This document shows positions 6,607-13,530 of a stretch of DNA of 14,920 nt, one piece after another (within the stretch, counting starts at the first letter, position 1; each line of letters starts with the position of its first letter). Made by a program: the position numbers and the translations under genes. Source of the stretch: Gammaproteobacteria bacterium (GTDB lineage: Bacteria; Pseudomonadota; Gammaproteobacteria; DSM-16500); contig SCTP01000345.1 of assembly GCA_004322325.1 (NCBI GenBank), positions 1 through 14,920 on the forward strand. Reading direction: 5' to 3'. The notes beneath the pieces were generated by a model. That model did no database searches and had not been told where the DNA came from. It saw nothing but the letters and a program-made list of their open reading frames with translations.

Positions 6607-8193
6607 ATGGGGCAGTTATCCCGTTGCATTTCGCCAGCTACCTTATTTATGCTAAGTGTCAATGCGATTCTTGGCTCAGGTTGGCTATTTGCTCCCCTTT
6701 ATGCAGCAAAAATTGCAGGGCCTGCCGCACTGGTGTCATGGGTGATTGGCGGTCTTGCTGCTATTTTAATTGCATTCACGTTTGCAGAATTATCTGCCAT
6801 GCTACCGGTTGCAGGCGGTACGGCCCAAATTCCGCAGCTAAGCCATGGCGGTCTGGTGAGTTTCATTCTAAGCTGGATTGGCTGGCTGTCCATGCTGATG
6901 TTAACCACTGTCGAAGTACAAGCCGTGTTGCAATATGCTGCTTTATTTTTCCCTTTCTTGATGCACGACGTGAATGGCGCGCAAGTGCTGACCTTATGGG
7001 GATTGCTATGGGCAGCTATTCTTTTATTGACGTTGTGTATTGTGAATGTCTTAAGCTGTCGGGGTCTGTCTCGCATTAATTTTGCTCTATTTATCTTTAA
7101 AGTATTTGTGATTGTGTTAATGATTTTTTCGATTACTCGCATTCGGTTTAACCCGCATAACTTTGCTGGGATAGGTACCTCGATGGTATCTGTTCAAGGT
7201 TGGCAAACGATTTTAACGGCTGTGGCAGCCGGTGGCGTCGCGTTTGCTTTTAACGGATTTAAGAATGGCGTGGAAATGGCAGGTGAAGCAAAAAATCTTG
7301 CCGTTGCCATTCCACTTAGTACCGCCGGCTCCGTGATGGCCTGCATGCTACTTTATTTAGGACTCCAAGTCTGCTTTATCGGTGCTCTTGATCCTGCTTC
7401 CATGCAACAGGGTTGGCAACATCTTAAATTTGCAGGCGATGTAGGACCTTTTGCTGGGCTAGCAGCGGGATTGGGCCTCTTATGGCTAGTAAAATTACTT
7501 TATGTGGATGCCGTGATTTCCCCTTCTGGTGCAGGTCTGATCTATGTCACCGGCACCGCACGCGTTTTATACGCCATGAGCCAGATTGGCTATGTTCCTG
7601 CCTTTCTATCCCGTTTAAACCGCCAGCGTTTGCCGATGTATGCCATCTTCGTTAACTTTCTCTGCGGCTTATTCACTTTTCTTCCCTTGCCGGGTTGGCA
7701 AGCGATGGCGAATTTCCTGGTTTCCATTTTGGTCATCACTTACGCTATGGGCCCGATCGCCCTTCTTAGCCTCCGTCAAACCTTACCTGATAAACCACGG
7801 CCTTTCCGCTTGCCAATGGCCAACATTCTCTGTGTACTGGCTTTTTATTGTTGTAATCTTTTCAGTTACTGGACAGGATGGGATAGTATTTCCAAACTGC
7901 TGATGGCTTTATCGATTGGATTGATGGTGTTTGGGATAGCTTACTTACGCGGCAATATTAATATGGAGAAGGATGAGATAAAGTCCGGTGCCTGGTTTAT
8001 TCCCTACATTATCGGATTAGTGGTTATTTCTTATTTGGGCTCTTTTGGCGGCAAAAATATTATCCCCTTTGGCTGGGATTTTGCTGTCATTGCTTTATTT
8101 AGTATTGGTATTCTTTATCTGGCGGTCGGTAGCCGCATGTCGACATTAATAATATCAGAGCCAGAGCCTGCTGTTGCGGTTGAATATAGTTAA
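6607..8193 (+). CDS. APC-superfamily amino-acid permease
   Basis: This is a 528-aa polytopic inner-membrane transporter, probably for an amino acid or related amine, with about 12-14 hydrophobic helices. The first helix contains ILGSGWLF (21-28), a form of the GSG substrate-backbone motif of APC transporters. The sixth-helix region has FAFNGF (213-218) and EMAGEAKN (223-230), another family hallmark. The segment SPSGAG...TARVLYAM (305-324) matches the eighth helix. The C-terminus extends beyond the usual core by extra helices. GAGGAGAGG lies just before the ATG. It sits 35 bases after the ProQ-like gene and 12 before an enoyl-CoA hydratase gene, so an operon is likely. The substrate cannot be read from sequence; the neighbours suggest an amino acid that is degraded through CoA esters. 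Confidence 0.9.
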   Translation: MGQLSRCISPATLFMLSVNAILGSGWLFAPLYAAKIAGPAALVSWVIGGLAAILIAFTFAELSAMLPVAGGTAQIPQLSHGGLVSFILSWIGWLSMLMLTTVEVQAVLQYAALFFPFLMHDVNGAQVLTLWGLLWAAILLLTLCIVNVLSCRGLSRINFALFIFKVFVIVLMIFSITRIRFNPHNFAGIGTSMVSVQGWQTILTAVAAGGVAFAFNGFKNGVEMAGEAKNLAVAIPLSTAGSVMACMLLYLGLQVCFIGALDPASMQQGWQHLKFAGDVGPFAGLAAGLGLLWLVKLLYVDAVISPSGAGLIYVTGTARVLYAMSQIGYVPAFLSRLNRQRLPMYAIFVNFLCGLFTFLPLPGWQAMANFLVSILVITYAMGPIALLSLRQTLPDKPRPFRLPMANILCVLAFYCCNLFSYWTGWDSISKLLMALSIGLMVFGIAYLRGNINMEKDEIKSGAWFIPYIIGLVVISYLGSFGGKNIIPFGWDFAVIALFSIGILYLAVGSRMSTLIISEPEPAVAVEYS

Positions 8194-8205
8194 TAGGAGG
8201 GTGTT

Positions 8206-8994
8206 ATGGACGACGTCAATCCCATGGTAAAGGTCACTCCGTTAGAATCGGGCATTTTGCAAATCAGTTTAAATCGCCCTGAGCAATTGAACGCATTAAA
8301 TCACGACGTTTTACAACGCTTGTCTCATCTTTTTCAGGAAATAAAACAAGATCGATCGGTTAAGGCGATTCTGTTACATGGCGAAGGAAAAGCGTTTTGT
8401 GCTGGAGCAGACATCAAGCAATTAGCTAATTTAAACGGACATGAAGGGTTAGCCTTTGCTCGTTTTGGGCAAGCGGTTTTCCGCTCTCTCGAGTTGCTGG
8501 GGAAACCCTCACTCGCAGCGATTCATGGTGTGGCATTGGGCGGCGGTTGTGAGTTAGCCATGGCAGCCACTTTACGCATTGCTACAACGACAGCTGTGTT
8601 TGGTCAGCCAGAAATCAAATTGGGGGTTATCCCCGGCTTCGGCGGTACGCAACGTTTACCGCGTTTAATCGGCAAAGGTCGTGCACTGGATATTTGCCTA
8701 ACAGGGCGGCGCTTCACGGCAGAAGAAGCGTTGCAGTGGGGATTAGTGAATGAACTGACGTCGCCGGATAATCTATTGCCACGCGCCGTGGCACGGCTAA
8801 AAGAGTTAACACAACTTGGCTCCGTGGCGATGGAAAGTATCTTAACCGCCATTCATCAAGGCTACGATCTTTCATTAGAAGAAGCATTAGAATTGGAAGC
8901 GGCTCATTTTGGGTTATGTTGCACCACAGCAGATAAACGCGAAGGCGTGAAGGCATTTTTAGAGAAACGTACGCCTGTCTTCAGTGGAGAGTAG
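8206..8994 (+). CDS. Enoyl-CoA hydratase (crotonase family)
   Basis: Crotonases add water across the double bond of 2-enoyl-CoA thioesters. The 262-aa length is typical of the single-domain cytosolic enzyme. The oxyanion-hole segment AFCAGAD (63-69) and the LGGGCE segment (111-116) are intact. Both catalytic glutamates are present, E116 and E136, at the 20-residue spacing of mitochondrial hydratase; the second lies in QPEIKLGVIPGFGGTQRLPR. An AGGAGGG site directly precedes the ATG. The start of the 3-hydroxyisobutyryl-CoA hydrolase gene follows after five bases, which suggests that one substrate is methacrylyl-CoA from valine. A general short-chain fatty-acid role is the main alternative. Confidence 0.92.
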   Translation: MDDVNPMVKVTPLESGILQISLNRPEQLNALNHDVLQRLSHLFQEIKQDRSVKAILLHGEGKAFCAGADIKQLANLNGHEGLAFARFGQAVFRSLELLGKPSLAAIHGVALGGGCELAMAATLRIATTTAVFGQPEIKLGVIPGFGGTQRLPRLIGKGRALDICLTGRRFTAEEALQWGLVNELTSPDNLLPRAVARLKELTQLGSVAMESILTAIHQGYDLSLEEALELEAAHFGLCCTTADKREGVKAFLEKRTPVFSGE

Positions 8995-8999
8995 TAAAA

Positions 9000-10064
9000 A
9001 TGGATGCTTACACGGATATCTTATTTGAAGAAATACCCGGAGAAGGCGGTAATATTGGCTTAATTACCCTCAATCGGCCGCAAGCCTTAAATGCGTTAAA
9101 CAGCGATATGGTGCGTGTCATGTATAAAAAATTACATATTTGGGCCACCTTATCGACCATAAAAGCGGTGATTATTCGTGCTGTAGAAGGCCGAGCATTT
9201 TGTGCGGGTGGCGATCTTCGCTCCATTTATGAAGAAATGAAAATACATCATCCTTCAGCCACCGAATTTTTCTATCATGAATATCAACTTAACCGGCTTA
9301 TTTTTCATTTTCCTAAACCCTATATTGCCTTCTTAGACGGCATTACCATGGGCGGTGGGGTAGGGATTTCTATTCACGGTTCTCATCGCGTTGCTACGGA
9401 TAATCTCGTGTTTGCCATGCCAGAAACCGGTATTGGCTTTTTCCCTGACATTGGTGGGACGTATTTTTTACCTCGCTTACCTAGCCGATTAGGTTTTTAT
9501 CTAGCCTTAACCGGTGCTCGCTTAGCAGCAGATGAGTGTATTGCATTCAGTATCGCTCAATACAAAGTATCACGTGATACTTTTCCTGCCTTGATACAAG
9601 CGTTAGCAGCGCATCCTTTTGAAAAAAATGCACGTGCTTCCGTCACTCAGTTGATTAAGCCATTTACTATTTCAACCTCTCCCTCTTTGTTAATGCCGCA
9701 ACAAGCTGACGTGGATGCTTGTTTTTCTGCCGATACCATTGAAATGATATTAGAAACTTTACACTCATCTTCCTCTTCTCTTTGTAAAGAAGCAGCTCAA
9801 GTCATGACAAAAAAATCACCTACTAGCCTCAAGGTCACCTTACGAGCCTTACAAATTGGCAAGCAACTTGATTTTGATGCCTGTATGCAACAAGAATATC
9901 GACTTGTTTCGCATTTTATTAATTCACACGATTTTCTTGAAGGAATACGCGCTATTATTATCGATAAAGATCAAACACCCCATTGGCAGCCGGATAGCTT
10001 GCAAAAAGTGACACCTGAAGCAGTGAATCAGTATTTTGCTCCTGTTGCTAAAGAGTTGGTATAA
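9000..10064 (+). CDS. 3-hydroxyisobutyryl-CoA hydrolase
   Basis: This crotonase-superfamily thioesterase cleaves 3-hydroxyisobutyryl-CoA to 3-hydroxyisobutyrate and CoA in valine degradation, removing the reactive methacrylyl-CoA pool. The 354-aa length fits HIBCH and exceeds ordinary hydratases. Visible signatures are AFCAGGDLRSIYE (66-78), MGGGVGIS (117-124) and PETGIGFFPDIGG (141-153). E142 and D150 keep the eight-residue spacing of the catalytic pair in human HIBCH (E169, D177). The C-terminal part carries the family-specific EYRL, SHDFLEG and IDKDQTPHW segments. GGAGAG overlapping the end of the hydratase gene serves as ribosome-binding site. Paralogues annotated only as enoyl-CoA hydratase/isomerase are the alternative, but the C-terminal motifs favour HIBCH. 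Other valine-pathway genes (acyl-CoA dehydrogenase, mmsA, mmsB) are not in the window. Confidence 0.9.
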   Translation: MDAYTDILFEEIPGEGGNIGLITLNRPQALNALNSDMVRVMYKKLHIWATLSTIKAVIIRAVEGRAFCAGGDLRSIYEEMKIHHPSATEFFYHEYQLNRLIFHFPKPYIAFLDGITMGGGVGISIHGSHRVATDNLVFAMPETGIGFFPDIGGTYFLPRLPSRLGFYLALTGARLAADECIAFSIAQYKVSRDTFPALIQALAAHPFEKNARASVTQLIKPFTISTSPSLLMPQQADVDACFSADTIEMILETLHSSSSSLCKEAAQVMTKKSPTSLKVTLRALQIGKQLDFDACMQQEYRLVSHFINSHDFLEGIRAIIIDKDQTPHWQPDSLQKVTPEAVNQYFAPVAKELV

Positions 10065-10085
10065 AAGTCAATTCTGGCTTATACT
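10056..10085 (+). promoter_or_regulatory. Candidate promoter for the hibernation factor gene
   Basis: TTGGTA (10056-10061) and TATACT (10080-10085) are separated by 18 bases, a plausible sigma-70 pair overlapping the end of the hydrolase gene. The leader that follows is about 100 bases, purine-rich, and contains a second strong Shine-Dalgarno-like run (AGAGGAGG, 10109-10116) with no start codon after it. Confidence 0.35.
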
Positions 10086-10183
10086 GAAAGTATGAGGTAA
10101 TACAATAAAGAGGAGGAAAAAAACCATATAAAAATAAAGAAGTTAGCCTACCAAAACCAAAAAAACGATGGAGGTTTGTGACT

Positions 10184-10735
10184 ATGTTACCTGTTCAAAT
10201 AACTGTTCGTGATTTTGATTTATCCCCCGCTGTAGAAGACCATATCCGTAAACGAGCCGAAAAATTAACCCGTGTGTGTCGCCGAGTCAGTAGTTGCCGA
10301 GTGGTTATCGAATTACCACAAAAACATAAGCATCAAGGAAAACTCTATAATGTTCGTCTCGATATCACTGTGCCAGGAAAAGAGTTGGCTGTAACACGTA
10401 AGTGTGATGAAGATATTTATGTCGCCATTCGGGATGCTTTTAATGCGGTTGAAAGACAGTTAGAAGAACATTCACACATTCGCCAAGGTCGTGTGAAAAC
10501 CCATCATCATGTGATGCATGGCTATGTTGCACGTCTTATCGCGAAAGAAGGATATGGGTTTATTAGAGGAGTAGATGGAACAGAGTATTATTTTAGTATT
10601 ACTAATGTACACTACCCCCATTTTAATCAGTTATTAGTAGGTGATGCGGTAGAGTATACGGCCGAAGCAGTGAATGAAGGTTGGCAAGCTCATCACGTTG
10701 TAAGAGAGCGTTACAATAATCATGCTGAGTTGTAG
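10184..10735 (+). CDS. HPF/RaiA ribosome hibernation factor fused to a cold-shock domain
   Basis: The N-terminal part (about 1-100) is an HPF/RaiA domain, which binds in the decoding and mRNA channel of the 30S subunit and silences idle ribosomes. It begins MLPVQITVRDFDLSPAVEDH and continues with the basic KRAEKL and KCDEDIYVAIRDAF segments. The C-terminal part (about 112-175) resembles a cold-shock OB fold: GYVARLIAKEGYGFI carries the RNP1-like motif and EYYFSI the RNP2-like one. This HPF-CSD layout occurs in proteobacteria and differs from the long HPF that carries a dimerisation domain. I chose ATG 10184 (183 aa) over GTG 10178 because GGAGG at 10170-10174 is nine bases from the former and three from the latter. 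The gene precedes the CADD-like gene by 47 bases. Confidence 0.9.
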   Translation: MLPVQITVRDFDLSPAVEDHIRKRAEKLTRVCRRVSSCRVVIELPQKHKHQGKLYNVRLDITVPGKELAVTRKCDEDIYVAIRDAFNAVERQLEEHSHIRQGRVKTHHHVMHGYVARLIAKEGYGFIRGVDGTEYYFSITNVHYPHFNQLLVGDAVEYTAEAVNEGWQAHHVVRERYNNHAEL

Positions 10736-10782
10736 TAGAATTGTAGCCTTTTAAAACCCCGTGTAAAAAAGGAGCCAATCGA

Positions 10783-11442
10783 ATGCAATTGATTCAGCGA
10801 TTAAACGAAGTAATTTCAGAATTTCATCTTTTAAAGCATCCCTTCTATCAGGCATGGTCTCGCGGTGAACTAAGCCGTGACCTATTGCAAAGTTATGGCA
10901 AGCAATATTATCAACAAGTTGCTTCTTTTCCCCGCTTTATTTCACGTGTTCATACCGGTTGTCCGGTGATCGCTGCACGCAAAGTACTCTTAGAAAATCT
11001 TGTCGATGAAGAAATTCATGGTACGGATCATCCTGCTTTATGGATGCAGTTTGTGGAAGGGATGGGTGTCAATCAAATGGATGTCTTAAAGGAAGCTGCT
11101 CTACCTGAAACAATGGCAATGGTAGATACTTACTACGAACTCGCCGAAAGCCATTGGACAGAAGGGTTATGTGCCTTGTATGCGTATGAATGCCAAGTAC
11201 CAGAAGTATCGGCTTCTAAAATCGCTGGGCTCAAACAATTCTATGGCGTAGAAGATGAAAAAACCCTGGAATTTTTTGCTGCTCATCAACAGTATGACGT
11301 CGAGCATTCCAAACGTGTAGCAGAATTAATTGAGTGCTATGTCGAACCTGAACAGGCTGAGCATGCCACACGTAAAGCAGCGCAAGCTTTATGGGGCTTT
11401 TTGAACGGGATGTGTCGCGTCGGTAACATCTGCTGCCATTAA
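10783..11442 (+). CDS. CADD-like di-metal oxygenase, likely p-aminobenzoate synthase
   Basis: The 219-aa helical protein belongs to the TenA/PqqC-like haem-oxygenase fold. It aligns with Chlamydia CADD, which makes p-aminobenzoate for folate by cutting up one of its own tyrosines, with a lysine as amine donor. All six metal ligands can be placed: E76, H83, E136, H168, D172 and H175, matching CADD E81, H88, E142, H174, D178 and H181 in spacing. The sacrificial Tyr27 corresponds to Y22 (HPFYQ), Lys152 to K146 (SASKIAG), and Tyr141 to Y135. This ligand set separates it from TenA thiaminases and from PqqC. AGGAG precedes the ATG at normal spacing. The C-terminus ends in a Cys-rich GNICCH. No other folate gene lies nearby. 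CADD residue numbers are from memory; the activity is inferred from homology. Confidence 0.85.
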   Translation: MQLIQRLNEVISEFHLLKHPFYQAWSRGELSRDLLQSYGKQYYQQVASFPRFISRVHTGCPVIAARKVLLENLVDEEIHGTDHPALWMQFVEGMGVNQMDVLKEAALPETMAMVDTYYELAESHWTEGLCALYAYECQVPEVSASKIAGLKQFYGVEDEKTLEFFAAHQQYDVEHSKRVAELIECYVEPEQAEHATRKAAQALWGFLNGMCRVGNICCH

Positions 11443-11448
11443 TCTATT

Positions 11449-11485
11449 GCTCCCGTCTCGCGGTTTTTAGCCGCGGGGCGGAAGC
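11449..11485 (+). terminator. Long GC-rich hairpin after the CADD-like gene
   Basis: Arms 11449-11463 and 11471-11485 form a 15-position stem around a seven-base loop (TTTTTAG), with one C-A mismatch and two G-T pairs. On the minus strand those G-T pairs become A-C mismatches, so the structure favours plus-strand RNA. It begins seven bases after the CADD stop, but no T-run follows. It probably ends or stabilises that transcript, and may insulate it from the convergent pilin operon. Confidence 0.55.
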
Positions 11486-11497
11486 GAATCTTAAGTA

Positions 11498-11872
11498 TTA
11501 AGCAACCCCTGTAGCACTAAATGTTGCCGTGGTGGAACTAGGGCCGGTTAAGGTGCAACTAACGGTCACATCCACAGCAACCGCAGCCGCTGTAATGGTA
11601 TAGCCGCTGGGTAATCCTCCTTGTAATGCACTGGCCACATCGGTGCAGTTAGCAACGGCGACGCCTAAAGAAGAGCTTAGCTTTCTTGAGGCATAGTTAC
11701 TGGAGTTTGCGGCTGATAACGCACCAGCTACCGCTGACGTGGCGGCAGATTGGGCATTTGAGGTTAAATTAATGAATTTAGGAATCGCTACTGCCGCCAA
11801 AATACCGATAATGGCAATAACGATGATTAATTCAATAAGGGTAAAACCCAGTAATTTGTTTCTATTCTGCAT
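11498..11872 (-). CDS. MSHA-like type IV pilin, copy 1 (distal)
   Basis: This is a 124-aa prepilin. A short basic leader ending LLG is followed by FTLIEL, the prepilin peptidase site, so the mature pilin starts at F10 with the conserved Glu at mature position 5. The N-terminal hydrophobic helix runs to about residue 35 and leads into PKFINLTSNAQ, the junction typical of MshA-type pilins. C76 and C106 could form the C-terminal disulfide loop. The mature protein is only 115 residues, short for a major pilin. It is the last gene of the pilus operon and is 77% identical (96 of 124, counted by hand) to the pilin just upstream. AGGGAT lies eight bases before the ATG. A GspG-type pseudopilin is a less likely alternative. 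Confidence 0.88.
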   Translation of the reverse strand: MQNRNKLLGFTLIELIIVIAIIGILAAVAIPKFINLTSNAQSAATSAVAGALSAANSSNYASRKLSSSLGVAVANCTDVASALQGGLPSGYTITAAAVAVDVTVSCTLTGPSSTTATFSATGVA

Positions 11873-11907
11873 ATTTTCATCCCTAAAATGTTAATAAACT
11901 GGTTTGT

Positions 11908-12282
11908 TTAACTGATTCCCGTTGCTGTAAACGTTGTAGTGCTGGAGCTTGGTCCTGTTAAAGTACAGGCGACACTCGTATCCACTGCTACCGCACCAGC
12001 TGTAATGGTATAACCACTGGGTAGTCCCCCCTGTAAGGCATTGGCTACATCAGTACAATTAGCGATCGGGACACCGATGGTGGTACTCAGTTTTCTGGCT
12101 GCATAATTACTGGCGTTTGCAGCGGATAAGGCACCGCCTACGGCAGTCGTGGCAGAGGTTTGGGCATTGGAAGTGAGGTTAATAAATTTAGGAATAGCAA
12201 CGGCTGCTAAAATACCAATAATGGCAATGACAATAACCAATTCAATCAACGTAAAACCAGGATGCTTAAACTTCCGTGTCAT
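11908..12282 (-). CDS. MSHA-like type IV pilin, copy 2 (proximal)
   Basis: This 124-aa prepilin has the same length and layout as its downstream neighbour: a leader ending HPG, cleavage before F10, Glu at mature position 5, the PKFINLTSNAQ junction, and cysteines C76 and C106. The mature helix (10-41) differs from copy 1 only at residue 16. Most changes lie in the leader and the solvent-exposed region. The ATG at 12282 has AAGGAT about seven bases upstream. It follows the platform-protein gene by 23 bases in the pilus operon. The two copies may be major and minor subunits, as mshA and mshB are in the MSHA locus; which is which cannot be told. Confidence 0.88.
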   Translation of the reverse strand: MTRKFKHPGFTLIELVIVIAIIGILAAVAIPKFINLTSNAQTSATTAVGGALSAANASNYAARKLSTTIGVPIANCTDVANALQGGLPSGYTITAGAVAVDTSVACTLTGPSSSTTTFTATGIS

Positions 12283-12305
12283 GTCTTTATCCTTTAAACG
12301 TGCGA

Positions 12306-13526
12306 CTAATGGGTTAAATTTATCATATTCCAGATAGGCAAATAAATACCTAAGGCAATAATTAGAATGAGTAGAGAGACAAATCCCATTAAGACGGGGC
12401 CAATCATGTCGCTGATTCGTTTTAAATCAAAGGCAATTTCATCTCCGTGAAAATGACCGATATAACTTAAGGCGGGGCTGAGTTCCCCATTTTTTTCCCC
12501 TACGGCTAAAATTTGGATTTCCAAATGGGTAAATAAATCAACTTTTTTAAGGGCTTGCGTGAAGGGCACACCGCGCTCAATCGCATCCTGCATCTCTGAA
12601 ATTTGCGCGACGATATACGCATTGGGAATGATATTTTTTACTAACACTAAACTTTGGGTGACTGACAGGCCTGAACTGAGAATAATTGACATGGATTGAC
12701 AGAAACGTATCAAGATAATGCGTTTTAATAATTTTCCAAAGATTGGAATACGCAATTCTAGCTTATTCCAGCGGTATTTTCCTTGTGGTGATTTTAGATA
12801 GCGATAAAGAAAAAAACCGCCAACGACAAGGATGGCAATCAGATAATAAATGTCATGTACAAAAAAATTCGAAATATTAATGAGCACACGTGTCTGCCAG
12901 GGAAGAGAGACTGACAAATTCAGGAAAAATCGAGAAAAAGTAGGAATAACGAATAAATTGAGGACGACAATAGCAATAGCAATAGAGATCAAGACAAAAA
13001 TAGGATAGCGGAAAGCAGAGCGAATTTGTTTAACGGTAGAGGTTTCAAATTCAAGGTATTCATGAATATGTTCGAAAGCTTGGTCTAAATGACCAGTGCT
13101 TTCGCCAATTTGAATAATATTAACCATGAGCGGCGAGAAAATAGAGGGGTAATATTGCATAGCTGTTGCTAAGCTTTCCCCTTTTTCCAAGTGCTCGATA
13201 ATTCCATTTAAAGCGTGTGCCAGGCGGCGGCTGCGCGTATGCGAACTGAGTTGCTGTAAGGCGGTGACAATCGGTACGCCGGCACGATGCAATAGCTGCA
13301 TTTGGCGGGCGAAAATAGCGAGTTCACTGGTATGTAAGCTTTGTCCTTGAAACCATTCTTGTAGTTTTTCTAAATAATCCGCGTGTTCTTTGACAATCGC
13401 AATGTGAATAGGAAAAATCCCTTCTTTAATTAAGTCCGAATTCAATTGATCAGCAGAGGGAGCCACTCGCTGTCCTGCACGAAGTTGACCTTCTTTATCC
13501 CGGCCTCGATAGTTAAATTGCGGCAT
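12306..13526 (-). CDS. mshG: Type IV pilus inner-membrane platform protein (PilC/GspF/MshG family)
   Basis: Platform proteins sit in the inner membrane and couple the assembly ATPase to pilin insertion. The 406-aa length and the two repeated GspF domains fit the family. The first domain (about 65-190) has FARQMQLLHRAGVPI and GESTGHL. The second (about 270-400) has RFCQSMSIILSSGL and GEKNGEL. Hydrophobic stretches lie at about 168-195, 222-242 and 376-400. The N-terminus MPQFNYRGRDKEG is typical of the family. It starts four bases after the ATPase stop, with its ribosome-binding site inside that gene. Because the downstream pilins are MshA-like and the order matches mshE-mshG-pilin, MshG is my best name; PilC is the general alternative. 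Confidence 0.88.
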   Translation of the reverse strand: MPQFNYRGRDKEGQLRAGQRVAPSADQLNSDLIKEGIFPIHIAIVKEHADYLEKLQEWFQGQSLHTSELAIFARQMQLLHRAGVPIVTALQQLSSHTRSRRLAHALNGIIEHLEKGESLATAMQYYPSIFSPLMVNIIQIGESTGHLDQAFEHIHEYLEFETSTVKQIRSAFRYPIFVLISIAIAIVVLNLFVIPTFSRFFLNLSVSLPWQTRVLINISNFFVHDIYYLIAILVVGGFFLYRYLKSPQGKYRWNKLELRIPIFGKLLKRIILIRFCQSMSIILSSGLSVTQSLVLVKNIIPNAYIVAQISEMQDAIERGVPFTQALKKVDLFTHLEIQILAVGEKNGELSPALSYIGHFHGDEIAFDLKRISDMIGPVLMGFVSLLILIIALGIYLPIWNMINLTH

Positions 13527-13530
13527 AGCG

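Noticed and set aside
6624..7079. Cys-rich open frame inside the permease gene
   Set aside because: It is an out-of-frame shadow of a clear membrane transporter with no ribosome-binding site of its own.
10178..10183. GTG start for the hibernation factor
   Set aside because: It is three bases from the GGAGG. ATG 10184 has normal spacing and matches the usual HPF N-terminus.
10168..10212. 14-codon frame starting at ATG 10168 that overlaps the hibernation factor start
   Set aside because: It has no ribosome-binding site and its ATG merely overlaps the GGAGG of the real gene.
10783..11442. TenA thiaminase or PqqC identity for the CADD-like gene
   Set aside because: The six carboxylate/His metal ligands and the Tyr/Lys pair match CADD, and no pqq or thi genes adjoin.
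11498..12282. Type II secretion pseudopilins (GspG)
   Set aside because: The PKFINLTSNAQ junction, the two cysteines and the tandem paralogous pilins fit MshA-type pilins better. The assembly genes alone cannot exclude GspG.
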